Source: an uncultured Rhodospirillaceae bacterium (GTDB lineage: Bacteria; Pseudomonadota; Alphaproteobacteria; Reyranellales; Reyranellaceae). Taken from it: a DNA stretch of 64,000 nt. The stretch spans positions 280,333 through 344,332 of the forward strand of contig CAMFGZ010000001.1 in the NCBI GenBank assembly GCA_945952105.1, read 5' to 3'. The translations under genes and the position numbers were made by a program. Below the pieces are notes generated by a model, which saw only the letters and a program-made list of their open reading frames with translations, made no database searches and was not told the DNA's origin. Shown in pieces: positions 7,326-15,575 of this stretch. Position 1 is the stretch's first letter; each line of letters opens with the position of its first letter.

Positions 7326-9170
7326 ATGCATATCGAGGACCAGGACACCGGACGGAAAACCGCAGGCTCGGACTGTCCCGTCGCCGCGCCCGAGGCAGTC
7401 GTGGATTACGTGGCGCTCGCGCCGGGCAGGACAGTCGGTCGCTATGAAGTCCTCGAGGTGCTGGGGCAGGGAGGCTTCGGCATCACCTATCGCGTGCGCG
7501 ATACCCAACTCGACCGCGAAGTCGCGCTGAAGGAATACCTGCCGCCCGCCCTTGCAATCCGCCAGGACGGCGCTTCCGTCCTGCCTCGCTCGACCGAAGC
7601 CGCCGAGGACTTCGCCTGGGGTCGCGACCGCTTCGTGGCCGAAGGCCGCACGCTGGCCAACCTGCACGACGCGCCCGCGATCGTGAAGGTGTTCGACTTC
7701 ATCGAAGCCAATGGCACCTCCTACATGGTGATGGAGCTGGTGCGCGGCGGCACGCTGGAGGACAGGGTCAAGGAGAAGGGGCCCCTCCTGCCTCCCGAGA
7801 TCGATACCTTCCTGCCACCGCTGATCGACGGACTGCAGTCCATCCATGCGACGGGCTATCTCCATCGCGACATCAAGCCGGGCAACGTCCTGATGAACGA
7901 GGCCGGCATGCCGACGTTGATCGACTTCGGCGCGGCGCGCCTGGCGATCGCCGGAAGATCATCGACCATGACGGCGATCTTCACACCGGGCTACGCCGCG
8001 CCCGAGCAGTTCACCACGGGAAAGCAGGGACCCTGGACCGACATTTATGGTCTGGCGGCCAGTCTGCACTATGCGATTACGGGTAAGGCACCGCCCAGCG
8101 CCTTCGACCGCCTGTTGGAGGACACGTACCAGCCGTTGGCGAGCCAGCAGATCATCGGCTACGCGCCGCAGTTGCTGGCGGGCATCGATGCCGGCCTCGC
8201 CGTGCGCTTCGACGAGCGGCCTCAGACCATTGCGGCGTGGCGCGCCTTGCTGGGCGGGGCGATGGTGGACGCCAACGCGACGACGGTGATGCCGCAGCCG
8301 CTCGCGCCGCCTGTACCGACGACGCCTCCAACGCCGCCCACTCCTCCCTCACCCCCCAGCGCTCCGACGGTTCTGGCGATTGCGCCGCGTTCTCGCTGGA
8401 AAACGCCTGCCATGGTCGCCGCCGTGCTGCTGATCGCGACGGCGGGTGGATACCATCTGCTGACGCGCCCCGACCAACCTCTTCCCGCCGCATCCGACAC
8501 GACGTCGGCCGCGCCGCCCGCGGCCGTGGAACCCGCCGATCCTGCCATCGCGGCGCGTGAAGGCGAGGACGCGCTCCAGCTCGTCAATGCCGACCGGCAG
8601 CGCATCCAGGCGGTGCTCACGTCGCTGGGGTACGACACCCGCGGCACCGACGGCACTTTCGGACAGCGTTCGCGGGAGATGATCGCGGCCTGGCAAAAGG
8701 CGAAGGGGCATCCCGCCACAGGCTATCTCACCGCGGCGCAGGTGCCGGCGCTGTTCCGCGAGGCGCCCCCCGTCGCGGCCGCCGCCGTCCGGCCGGGTGC
8801 TTCGGGCAATGCCTCCCAGAACACAATGTCGCCGACGCCACGCCAGGCCGGCCCGCACGACGGTGTCTACGGTGGGGGCATGTCGACATCGGGTCTTGCC
8901 GAGACGCCGGGCGTCGTCACCGCCGAACTGAGTATCGCCGGCAGTCAGCTGATTGGACGCGTCACCCAACCCGGATGCGGCGTCTCGGCCGTCTCGCTTG
9001 CCGTGTCGCCGGCCGGCGACATCTCCGGAAGCGGCCGAATCTACGAGGGCCAGGACTGCTCGATGGGGGGCTTCGTCGCGACCGGAAAGGCGGCGGGCGG
9101 CAAGTTGACGCTCGAATTGCGCACGACCGGCGGCTCGATGCGGGGCAGCCTGGGGCGGCGAGGCGGCTGA
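7326..9170 (+). CDS. Membrane Ser/Thr protein kinase with C-terminal peptidoglycan-binding-like domain
   Basis: The 614-residue protein has a Hanks-type kinase domain at the N-terminus: glycine loop GQGGFG (47-52), the VALK lysine (69), HRDIKPGN (180-187), DFGAAR (200-205) and APEQ in the activation segment. A proline-rich linker (about 325-346) leads to one transmembrane helix (about 360-378). Outside, residues 416-477 match a peptidoglycan-binding-type repeat (RIQAVLTSLGYDTRGTDGTFGQRSREMIAAW), followed by a glycine-rich tail. This is a transmembrane signalling kinase that may sense the cell wall. The start at 7326 has AGGAG four bases upstream; an upstream extension to 7221 lacks support. 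Confidence 0.9.
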   Translation: MHIEDQDTGRKTAGSDCPVAAPEAVVDYVALAPGRTVGRYEVLEVLGQGGFGITYRVRDTQLDREVALKEYLPPALAIRQDGASVLPRSTEAAEDFAWGRDRFVAEGRTLANLHDAPAIVKVFDFIEANGTSYMVMELVRGGTLEDRVKEKGPLLPPEIDTFLPPLIDGLQSIHATGYLHRDIKPGNVLMNEAGMPTLIDFGAARLAIAGRSSTMTAIFTPGYAAPEQFTTGKQGPWTDIYGLAASLHYAITGKAPPSAFDRLLEDTYQPLASQQIIGYAPQLLAGIDAGLAVRFDERPQTIAAWRALLGGAMVDANATTVMPQPLAPPVPTTPPTPPTPPSPPSAPTVLAIAPRSRWKTPAMVAAVLLIATAGGYHLLTRPDQPLPAASDTTSAAPPAAVEPADPAIAAREGEDALQLVNADRQRIQAVLTSLGYDTRGTDGTFGQRSREMIAAWQKAKGHPATGYLTAAQVPALFREAPPVAAAAVRPGASGNASQNTMSPTPRQAGPHDGVYGGGMSTSGLAETPGVVTAELSIAGSQLIGRVTQPGCGVSAVSLAVSPAGDISGSGRIYEGQDCSMGGFVATGKAAGGKLTLELRTTGGSMRGSLGRRGG

Positions 9171-9224
9171 AGTTCAGCCAGCGCGCAGGGAAATAGACGC
9201 GCCGCGTTGTCATTGTCCGTCCGC

Positions 9225-9244
9225 CATGGCAGAGGCTTGCCATG
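9225..9244 (+). promoter_or_regulatory. Hairpin over the ribosome-binding site and start codon of the DUF2236 gene
   Basis: A perfect 7-bp inverted repeat, CATGGCA (9225-9231) and TGCCATG (9238-9244), encloses a 6-base loop GAGGCT. The Shine-Dalgarno-like AGAGG is in and beside the loop and the start ATG (9242) is in the 3' arm. Folded, the mRNA would hide the start codon. A regulatory role is inference. Confidence 0.35.
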
Positions 9245-10303
9245 ACCATGAGCCGTTTCCTGAATGGCGCCGAGGCTTCGCGCCAGTATGGAGTCCTGGC
9301 CGGGCACTACGCCGCTTCCCTCCTGTGGGCCGATCCCCTCGCCGACGCCGCCGCGGAAGCGCTGCAGCCCTTTCGGGATGCCTGGTGGCCGATGGTCGTC
9401 CGGGCGCTCGATGCAGGTATCGACAGGATGTCCGACGCGCCGCCGGCGCTGGGCGCGCTCCTGGCGGCCTTGCCGCCTGAGCCGGCCCCAGATTTCTGGG
9501 CATCTATGGAAGCTGGTCGGGCCGCGATCGCGCGCACCGGGAATTCGGCTGCACTGATTGTGCAATGCGCTTCGCTGGTCGTCGCCAACTGGCTGCCGCC
9601 GGCAAAGCGAATCTCATCCCGACACCAGTCATCCCATCGGTTGGCTCAGACCGGCGACTGGTGGATCAAGCTTCACAAGCCGGGCAGCCTGCGCCGCGAG
9701 GCTGCAGGCTACAGGGCCACGCTCCAGCTTCGTCTCAGCAACGCCTTCCTGCGCCGCGATGGACGCGTTTCGGGCGAGTGGGATCGCCGCGCCCAGGGCG
9801 AGCCGGTCAACCAGTCGGACCTCTTTTTCCAGGTTTCGGCTTTCACCGCCATTGTGCTCGATGGCCTGTACCGGATGGGCTATCGCCTCACTCAGGCGGA
9901 AAAGGACGGCTATTATGCGTTCTGGCGGCATGCCGCCGCCGTGCTGGGCCTGAACAAGACGTGGCTCGAGATGATCGATGCCGAGCGGTGCGGGCAGTTC
10001 TGGAAAATGTGGCTGCTGGTCAATCCGCCGCCCGATGCGGAAACGAAGGCCCTTGCACAGCAGGCGGTCGACGAACTCGCCACGGCAGGGGGCGGCTTCG
10101 CTTTCTTCGATCGCGCCTTGCTGTCGGGCACGACGCACTGGCTGCTCGGCCGCGACGTGGCGCAGGGGCTGGGCATGACGAACGGGTCGATGACCTACCT
10201 GCTTCCGGCGCTCTATCCGCCTGTCGCGTTCCTGTCGCAGCGCCTGGGCGGAAGCCGCGAGCGTCGCCTGACGCGAACGATCGCGGCGCTGACCGGGTCG
10301 TAG
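9242..10303 (+). CDS. DUF2236 / MpaB-Lcp-type oxygenase family protein
   Basis: The 353-residue protein resembles the DUF2236 family (heme-dependent rubber oxygenase Lcp and MpaB relatives). Supporting segments are GDWWIKLHKPGSLRREAAGYRATLQLRLSNAFLRRD, GEPVNQSDLFFQVSAF, VLDGLYRMGYRLTQAEKD and YYAFWRHAAAVLGLN. From memory, the first helix usually reads VRxxHxxVR with a conserved histidine; here it reads LRLSNAFLRR, so a key residue may be missing. It carries no export signal. The gene stands alone between the kinase and a convergent gene. Confidence 0.6.
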   Translation: MTMSRFLNGAEASRQYGVLAGHYAASLLWADPLADAAAEALQPFRDAWWPMVVRALDAGIDRMSDAPPALGALLAALPPEPAPDFWASMEAGRAAIARTGNSAALIVQCASLVVANWLPPAKRISSRHQSSHRLAQTGDWWIKLHKPGSLRREAAGYRATLQLRLSNAFLRRDGRVSGEWDRRAQGEPVNQSDLFFQVSAFTAIVLDGLYRMGYRLTQAEKDGYYAFWRHAAAVLGLNKTWLEMIDAERCGQFWKMWLLVNPPPDAETKALAQQAVDELATAGGGFAFFDRALLSGTTHWLLGRDVAQGLGMTNGSMTYLLPALYPPVAFLSQRLGGSRERRLTRTIAALTGS

Positions 10304-10327
10304 CCAGCGCCGCGCGCTTCCTTTCTC

Positions 10328-10912
10328 TTATTTCTTCGGCGTGATCGCCACGACCAATACCGACGTGTCGATGGCCGTCAGATTGTCCCCGGTCTTGACG
10401 CGCGGGAGCTGCGCACGGCCTTCCGCCGTCGCGGCGGTGTAGGTCTGAACCTCGCCGCCGTCCGGATTGACGACGGAGATGGTGCCGGCCGACGGGTTGA
10501 CGCCCGTGACCCACCAGTTGGCGACGGTCTGCTCGGCCTTGGCGCCGGCGGCGCGGTTGCCCGACGAGGCGGCGGCGGTGACGCTGACGTCGCGGTCGCG
10601 CGGCGTCCTTGCGTTGGGCCCGGAGAGCACGAAGGTGAGCTTGTTCTCGAACGCCGCCGAGACGACGTCGCCGACCTTGCTGGTATCCATCTTCACACCG
10701 GGGCTGACGCTGGACGTCAGCGAACGGCCGGCTGGTCCCGTGAAGGTCACGGTACGCTTCGCCGGATCGATGGCGGTAATCGTCGCGTCGATCGAATAGG
10801 TGGTGACCGTGGAAATCCCGACGATCGGCTGGCCCTGCGCGAACGCAGCGCCGGCAGTGGTCGCGAGCGTACCGGCGAGGGCGGCGGTCATCAGGAATCG
10901 CTTGGTAAACAT
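10328..10912 (-). CDS. Secreted hypothetical protein
   Basis: The 194-residue protein starts with a signal peptide (MFTKRFLMTAALAGTLATTAGAAFAQ). The mature part is rich in beta-strand patterns with the element IDATITAIDPAKRTVTFTGP and a later TISVVNPDGGEVQTYTAATAEG. This composition is common in small periplasmic proteins of unknown function. An ATG at 10912 with GGAGGAG upstream is preferred to a longer frame beginning at 10936. It is convergent with the DUF2236 gene. Confidence 0.82.
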   Translation of the reverse strand: MFTKRFLMTAALAGTLATTAGAAFAQGQPIVGISTVTTYSIDATITAIDPAKRTVTFTGPAGRSLTSSVSPGVKMDTSKVGDVVSAAFENKLTFVLSGPNARTPRDRDVSVTAAASSGNRAAGAKAEQTVANWWVTGVNPSAGTISVVNPDGGEVQTYTAATAEGRAQLPRVKTGDNLTAIDTSVLVVAITPKK

Positions 10913-11019
10913 CAGTCTCTCTCCTCCGTTGTGCAATTACGCTAGCATGAGGTTTGGCGGATTTTCCATCGCCGGCCTGTTACGTTGGCATTGAATATGT
11001 TCAATCTTCGAGCCGCCGC

Positions 11020-11931
11020 GTGATTACCGCCTATCTTGCCGTCGAGGGCCTCGAGAACCAGCTGCGCGAGGAGCTGGCGCGCAACGGTGCCACGATCCCG
11101 GCCACGCATGGCCGCCTCCTGATGTCGGACTCGGCTCCCGTATCCGCCGCATGGGCGGCGAACGTCTGGCACAACTGCGTCGAGCTGCCGGTCGCATCGA
11201 TCGGCACGGCAGCGAAGTCGCTTCGCGACATCCAGCGCAACTGGGCAATGTATGCGCCGCTGCATCACCGGCGTGCCGCACTCATCCAGGAGCGGTTGCC
11301 GCATGTTTCTGCGAAGCCCGTGGTCTTTCCCGCCGCCGCGCCATCAGCGCCCCTCGGCTCATGGACGCTGCTGGCGCCCGATCGGATGCTGGCGGCGGCG
11401 TCCTGCTGTTCGCCCTTCGCGAACGGGGAGGTCGAGCTGGTGGAGGACAAGGTCGGGCCGCCGAGCCGGGCCTACCTGAAATTATGGGAGGCGCTGGTGC
11501 GCCTTCGCCGCTGGCCGCAACCGGGCGAACGTTGCCTCGATCTCGGTGCCTGTCCGGGCGGCTGGACCTGGGTCCTGGCGCGTCTCGGTGCCACGGTCGT
11601 GGCGGTCGACAAGGCGCCGCTCGATCCGAAGGTCGCTGCAATGCCGGGCGTCGAATGGCGCGGCGAGAGCGCCTTTGCCCTCGAGCCCGCGAGCGTCGGT
11701 CCCATCGATTGGCTGTTCTCGGACGTGATCTGCTATCCAGCGCGCCTGCTTCGGCTGGTGGAGCGCTGGCGTGCGTCCGGGCTGGTGAGGAACTTCGTCT
11801 GCACCATCAAGTTCCAGGGCGAGACCGATCACGACACCGCCCGGGCATTTGCCGCGATCCCGGGCGCCGAGGTCTTGCATCTACACAACAACAAGCACGA
11901 ACTGACGTTCATGCTGGTCACGGCGTCATGA
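11020..11931 (+). CDS. RlmM-like SAM-dependent rRNA 2'-O-methyltransferase (FtsJ-like domain)
   Basis: The C-terminal half has the SAM motif CLDLGACPGGWTWVLARLGA, close to the E. coli RlmM motif (DLGACPGGWTY). Asp in LFSDVICYP, Lys in VCTIKFQG and Glu in KHELTFML fit the K-D-K-E tetrad of RrmJ/RlmM enzymes. The N-terminal half (VEGLENQLREELARNG...) would hold the THUMP-like RNA-binding part. The expected reaction is ribose 2'-O-methylation of 23S rRNA. The start is uncertain: GTG at 11020 gives 303 residues; the frame stays open back to a TTG at 10954. The stop overlaps the opposing LysR gene by 6 bases. Confidence 0.8.
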   Translation: MITAYLAVEGLENQLREELARNGATIPATHGRLLMSDSAPVSAAWAANVWHNCVELPVASIGTAAKSLRDIQRNWAMYAPLHHRRAALIQERLPHVSAKPVVFPAAAPSAPLGSWTLLAPDRMLAAASCCSPFANGEVELVEDKVGPPSRAYLKLWEALVRLRRWPQPGERCLDLGACPGGWTWVLARLGATVVAVDKAPLDPKVAAMPGVEWRGESAFALEPASVGPIDWLFSDVICYPARLLRLVERWRASGLVRNFVCTIKFQGETDHDTARAFAAIPGAEVLHLHNNKHELTFMLVTAS

Positions 11932-12849
11932 CCTTGTGCGCCATGCCTGACGGCGCAGGAAATCCGCGATATGGGCGCGGAAACTGTCGATGAACTCGCG
12001 CACCGGCAACGACGTCCGCTGCGCCGCCGGGTAGAGTGCCGCGAACTCGAACTCGATGCGCGGCTCGAAGGGCCTGACGACGATGCCGCGCGTCGAGTAT
12101 TCGTGCGCGGTGAACGGCTCGCAGAGCGTGACACCGACCCCCGACGCCACGAGCGCGCAGGAGATTTCCGACAACGGCGCTTCGATGCGCTGGACCCGGG
12201 TGACGCCGTGTTCGGCAAACATCCGATCGATGCGGAAGCGCGATAGGCCGGAGCTGCCGAGCGAGACGAAACTCTCGCCCTCGAAGTCCTTGGGCCTCAG
12301 CCGAGCCTTGCGGGAGAGGCGATGCCCGTGCGGCAGTACCGCGACGTAGGGCGCCTTCGGCATGGGCTCGGACCGGACGGCGGCGTGTTCGAACGTGGCT
12401 TCGGCGAAGCCCAGGTCGCATTGACCGTGGACGACACCGGTGAGGACCGCGTGCGACACCAGGCCCGAAAGCACGAGATCGAGGCGCGGCCGCTCGGCGG
12501 CGAACTGTCCGGCGAAGCGTGGCAGGAAGCCGTTGGCGATCGCCGGCAGCGCGGCTATGCGCAGGAAGCCGGTACGCCGCGTCCGCAGCTCGGTCGCCGT
12601 CTTGGCGATGTGTTCCAGGCCCACGAAGGTGCGCTCCACCTCGGCATAGAGCGACAGGGCCTCGCTGGTCGGCACCAGCCGGGTGCCGCGGCGCTCGAAA
12701 AGGGTCAGTCCGACATGGTGCTGAAAATCGCGGATCATCCGGCTGACGGCCGGCTGGCTGACATTCAGCAGGTTGGCCGCCGAACCGACGCTGCCGGCAA
12801 GGATGAGGGCGCGAAAGGCTTCGATCTGACGAGGATTCAGGCCGCGCAT
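11926..12849 (-). CDS. LysR-family transcriptional regulator (OccR/NocR-like)
   Basis: The 307-residue protein has a LysR winged helix-turn-helix at residues 4-63 (LNPRQIEAFRALILAGSVGSAANLLNVSQPAVSRMI) followed by a periplasmic-binding-like effector domain. The opening and GLTLFERRGTRLVPTSEA resemble OccR/NocR-type regulators of opine operons. It is divergent from the 12956-21161 operon, whose contents also look opine-like, so it is probably the local regulator. Candidate binding sites lie in the 106-base gap. Confidence 0.93.
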   Translation of the reverse strand: MRGLNPRQIEAFRALILAGSVGSAANLLNVSQPAVSRMIRDFQHHVGLTLFERRGTRLVPTSEALSLYAEVERTFVGLEHIAKTATELRTRRTGFLRIAALPAIANGFLPRFAGQFAAERPRLDLVLSGLVSHAVLTGVVHGQCDLGFAEATFEHAAVRSEPMPKAPYVAVLPHGHRLSRKARLRPKDFEGESFVSLGSSGLSRFRIDRMFAEHGVTRVQRIEAPLSEISCALVASGVGVTLCEPFTAHEYSTRGIVVRPFEPRIEFEFAALYPAAQRTSLPVREFIDSFRAHIADFLRRQAWRTRS

Positions 12850-12858
12850 GGCTCAATA

Positions 12859-12871
12859 TAACATTTTGTTA
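12859..12871. promoter_or_regulatory. Candidate LysR operator (T-N11-A palindrome)
   Basis: TAACA (12859-12863) and TGTTA (12867-12871) form a 5-bp inverted repeat with a TTT spacer, matching the general LysR T-N11-A form. It lies 10 bases upstream of the LysR start codon, where autoregulation would be expected. Inference only. Confidence 0.4.
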
Positions 12872-12894
12872 AGCAAGCGTCGGCGAAATCGGAT

Positions 12895-12918
12895 TTGACG
12901 TCGCATTACCCGTGCGAC
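12895..12918 (+). promoter_or_regulatory. Candidate -35 element overlapped by an inverted repeat, operon promoter
   Basis: TTGACG (12895-12900) could be a -35 element for the operon at 12956. Overlapping it, GTCGCA (12900-12905) and TGCGAC (12913-12918) form a perfect 6-bp inverted repeat. A good -10 is not obvious. The arrangement fits an activator half-site at the -35 but is not proof. Confidence 0.3.
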
Positions 12919-12955
12919 GAACATTGTCATCGGGGAATCACGGCAGGAGGGGATA

Positions 12956-13993
12956 GTGAAGAATTGGATGCGTGTCGGCGCCCTTCTCGGCGCAACCGTC
13001 TTGTTCGGCGCCGCACCGGCGCTGGCGCAGCAGAAGACTCTCACTGTCGCGGCCTATGGCGGCGTCTGGGACAGCTACCTGCGCAAGGAAGTCTTTCCCG
13101 AATTCGAGAAGAAGCACGGCGTTAAGGTCGAGTATGTCGCCGGCAATTCCACAGACACGCTGGCCAAGCTGCAAGCCCAGAAGGGCAACCAGGTGATCGA
13201 CGTGGCCATCATGGACGACGGCGTCATGTACCAGGCCATCCAGCTCGGCTTCTGCACGCCGATCCAGGGCATGGACAAGAGCGAGCTTTATCCGGCGGCG
13301 CTGTTCAAGGACGACAAGGCGGTCGCGGTCGGCCAGACCGGCACCGGCTTCATGATCAACACCAAGGTGTTCAAGGAGAAGGGCTGGCCGATCCCGACCT
13401 CGTGGAACGACCTCAAGGATCCGAAGTTCAGGAAGCAGCTCGTGATCCCGCCAATCAACAATACCTACGGGCTCTACACGCTGATGATGTTTGCCCGCAT
13501 GAACGGCGGTGGCGAAAAGAACATCGAGCCGGGCTTCAAGGTGATGAAGAACGACGTCAACCCGAACGTGCTGGTCTACGAACCGTCGCCGGGCAAGATG
13601 ACCGAGCTCTTCCAGTCGGGCCAGGCCAACATCGCCGTCTGGGGCACCGGCCGCGTTCAGGCCTTCGCCAACACCGGCTTCCCGGTCGACTTCATCTATC
13701 CGAAGGAAGGCGCCCCGATCCTGCTCGCCTCAGCCTGCCCCGTCGCCAAAGCCTCGGTCAATCCGCTGGCGCACGAGATGATCAAGCTGCTGGTGTCGGC
13801 GCCGGTGCAGACCGGGATGGCCAAGGAAATGGGCAACGGTCCGGTCAACACCAAGGTCGACGTCAACATGCCGGAGCTCAAGATGGCGCCGGTCGGCGAG
13901 CGCGCCAAGCTGATCGTCGCGCCCGACTGGGATGCGATCAACGCCCAGCGTGACGACTGGACCAAGCGCTGGAACCGCGAGGTCGAGCGCTAA
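12956..13993 (+). CDS. ABC transporter periplasmic substrate-binding protein (spermidine/putrescine/opine type)
   Basis: The 345-residue protein starts at GTG with AGGAGGGGATA upstream. A signal peptide covers residues 1-24 (cleavage after APALAQ). The mature start KTLTVAAYGGVWDSYLRKEVFPEFEKKHGVKVEYV is typical of family 1 binding proteins related to PotD and to opine or iron receptors. It is the first gene of a nine-gene operon. Ligand: probably a small cationic or N-substituted amino-acid compound, judged from the dehydrogenases downstream. Confidence 0.92.
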   Translation: MKNWMRVGALLGATVLFGAAPALAQQKTLTVAAYGGVWDSYLRKEVFPEFEKKHGVKVEYVAGNSTDTLAKLQAQKGNQVIDVAIMDDGVMYQAIQLGFCTPIQGMDKSELYPAALFKDDKAVAVGQTGTGFMINTKVFKEKGWPIPTSWNDLKDPKFRKQLVIPPINNTYGLYTLMMFARMNGGGEKNIEPGFKVMKNDVNPNVLVYEPSPGKMTELFQSGQANIAVWGTGRVQAFANTGFPVDFIYPKEGAPILLASACPVAKASVNPLAHEMIKLLVSAPVQTGMAKEMGNGPVNTKVDVNMPELKMAPVGERAKLIVAPDWDAINAQRDDWTKRWNREVER

Positions 13994-14009
13994 TCGCTCG
14001 AAGGGCATC

Positions 14010-14648
14010 GTGCATCATCCCGTCTACGTGTTTCGCCACGGCGAGACCGTCTGGAACGCCGAGAAGCGTGCGCAGGGCGTTCTCGACTCGCCGCTGACCG
14101 AAGCGGGCCGCGAGCAGGCCCGTGCCATGGGCCGGGCCCTGGCGCGGGAATTGCGGGAAGCGGGCCATGGAGCCGCCGACGTCATCGTGCGGTCGAGTCC
14201 GCTCGGCCGTGTGCGCGAGACCTTGGCGTTGGCTGCAGAGGAGGCGGGGCTGATCCACGACGAGCGGAGCTTCGACGATCGCCTTCGCGAAATGAGCTGG
14301 GGCGAGTGGGACGGGTTGACCGGCCCCGAGATCGAGGCGCGCTGGCCGGGCGCCATGGAAGCGCGCCGGCTCGATCGCTGGACTTACGAGCCGCCGGGCG
14401 GGGAGAACTACATCATGGCCACGGCGCGCGCACAGGCGGCACTGGACGATATCGCGGCGCTGGCGATGGAGCGGCCGGTCGCGGTGTTCGCGCACGGCGC
14501 CATCGGGCGGGTGCTGCGAGGACTGTTCCTGCGCGCAGCGCAGGCGGAGATCCTGGACATGGACCAGCCGCAGGATGCCTTCTACCGGCTGCACCGCGAG
14601 ACGATGGCGCGCATCGCCGCGCACGACACCGCACAGAGGGAGGTCTAG
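14010..14648 (+). CDS. Histidine phosphatase family (phosphoglycerate mutase-like) protein inside the ABC operon
   Basis: The 212-residue protein begins VHHPVYVFRHGETVWNAEKRAQG, with the RHG catalytic motif near residue 9 and the second histidine in VFAHGAIGRVL. The GTG start at 14010 follows AAGGGC and lies 16 bases after the binding-protein stop. Its stop abuts the ATPase start. Family members are phosphatases or mutases with a phospho-histidine intermediate. Its place between the binding protein and the ATPase suggests it acts on the imported compound or a derivative, an inference worth testing. Confidence 0.9.
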   Translation: MHHPVYVFRHGETVWNAEKRAQGVLDSPLTEAGREQARAMGRALARELREAGHGAADVIVRSSPLGRVRETLALAAEEAGLIHDERSFDDRLREMSWGEWDGLTGPEIEARWPGAMEARRLDRWTYEPPGGENYIMATARAQAALDDIAALAMERPVAVFAHGAIGRVLRGLFLRAAQAEILDMDQPQDAFYRLHRETMARIAAHDTAQREV

Positions 14649-15575
14649 ATGGCCTTCCTCGATCTCGAGAAGCTCACCAAGTCGTTCGGGAGCCACAACG
14701 CCGTCGACGGGTTGACGCTTGGCGTGGAGAAGGGCGAGTTCGTGGCGCTGCTCGGTCCGTCGGGCTGCGGCAAGACCACGACGTTGCAGATGATCGCGGG
14801 CTTCGTCGAGCCGACCTCCGGCGCGATCCGGCTCGGCGGCAAGGACCTGCTGGCGATGAAGCCGGCGAAGCGCGGCCTCGGCATCGTCTTCCAGAGCTAC
14901 GCGCTCTTCCCACACATGACGGTGGCGGAGAATGTCGGGTTCGGCCTCGAAATGCAGGGCGTCGCCGCGGCGGAGCGCAAGACGCGCGTCGGCGAGACGC
15001 TGGAACTGGTCGGCCTCGGTGCCTTCACGACGCGCTTCCCGCGCCAGATGTCGGGTGGGCAGCAGCAGCGCGTGGCGCTGGCCCGCGCGCTGGTGATCCG
15101 CCCGCAGGTCCTGCTGCTCGACGAGCCGCTCTCCAACCTCGACGCCAAACTGCGCGAGGGCATGCAGATCGAATTGCGCCAGATCCAGCGCACGGTCGGC
15201 ACGACGACGATCCTGGTGACGCACGACCAGGCCGAGGCAATGGCACTGTCAGACCGCATCGTGGTGATGAACCAGGGCAAAGCCGAGCAGATCGGCCCGC
15301 CGCACGAAGCCTATGAGCGGCCGGCCACGCCCTTCGTCGCCAACTTTCTCGGCAAGACCAATCTGGTGAACGGCGCCACCGTGCGGCCCGAGCGCATCTC
15401 GTTTGCGGCCGCCGGTCTCGCCGGCACGGTGCGCACGCGCATCTTCCAGGGCAATCACTGGCTCTATCAGGTCGAGACCGCGTCGGGTCTCGTCACGGTG
15501 ATCCGCCAGAACACTGGCGAGGCGATGCCGGGCGAGGGCGACGCCGTGCATCTTGCCTGGGAAGGCCACGCGTGA
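14649..15575 (+). CDS. ABC transporter ATP-binding protein (PotA-like)
   Basis: The 308-residue ATPase shows Walker A GPSGCGKTT (36-44), Q-loop FQSYALFPHMTVAENVGFGL, signature MSGGQQQRV (134-141), Walker B VLLLDEP (154-160) and the H-loop THDQAEAM. A shortened TOBE region follows (VRPERISFAAAGLAG). It energises the permeases at 15572 and 16420. Start is directly after the phosphatase stop; the end overlaps the next GTG start by four bases. Confidence 0.95.
   Translation: MAFLDLEKLTKSFGSHNAVDGLTLGVEKGEFVALLGPSGCGKTTTLQMIAGFVEPTSGAIRLGGKDLLAMKPAKRGLGIVFQSYALFPHMTVAENVGFGLEMQGVAAAERKTRVGETLELVGLGAFTTRFPRQMSGGQQQRVALARALVIRPQVLLLDEPLSNLDAKLREGMQIELRQIQRTVGTTTILVTHDQAEAMALSDRIVVMNQGKAEQIGPPHEAYERPATPFVANFLGKTNLVNGATVRPERISFAAAGLAGTVRTRIFQGNHWLYQVETASGLVTVIRQNTGEAMPGEGDAVHLAWEGHA

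Noticed and set aside
7326..7500. Kinase start at 7221 giving 35 extra residues
   Set aside because: The added residues have no support, and AGGAG is correctly spaced before the ATG at 7326.
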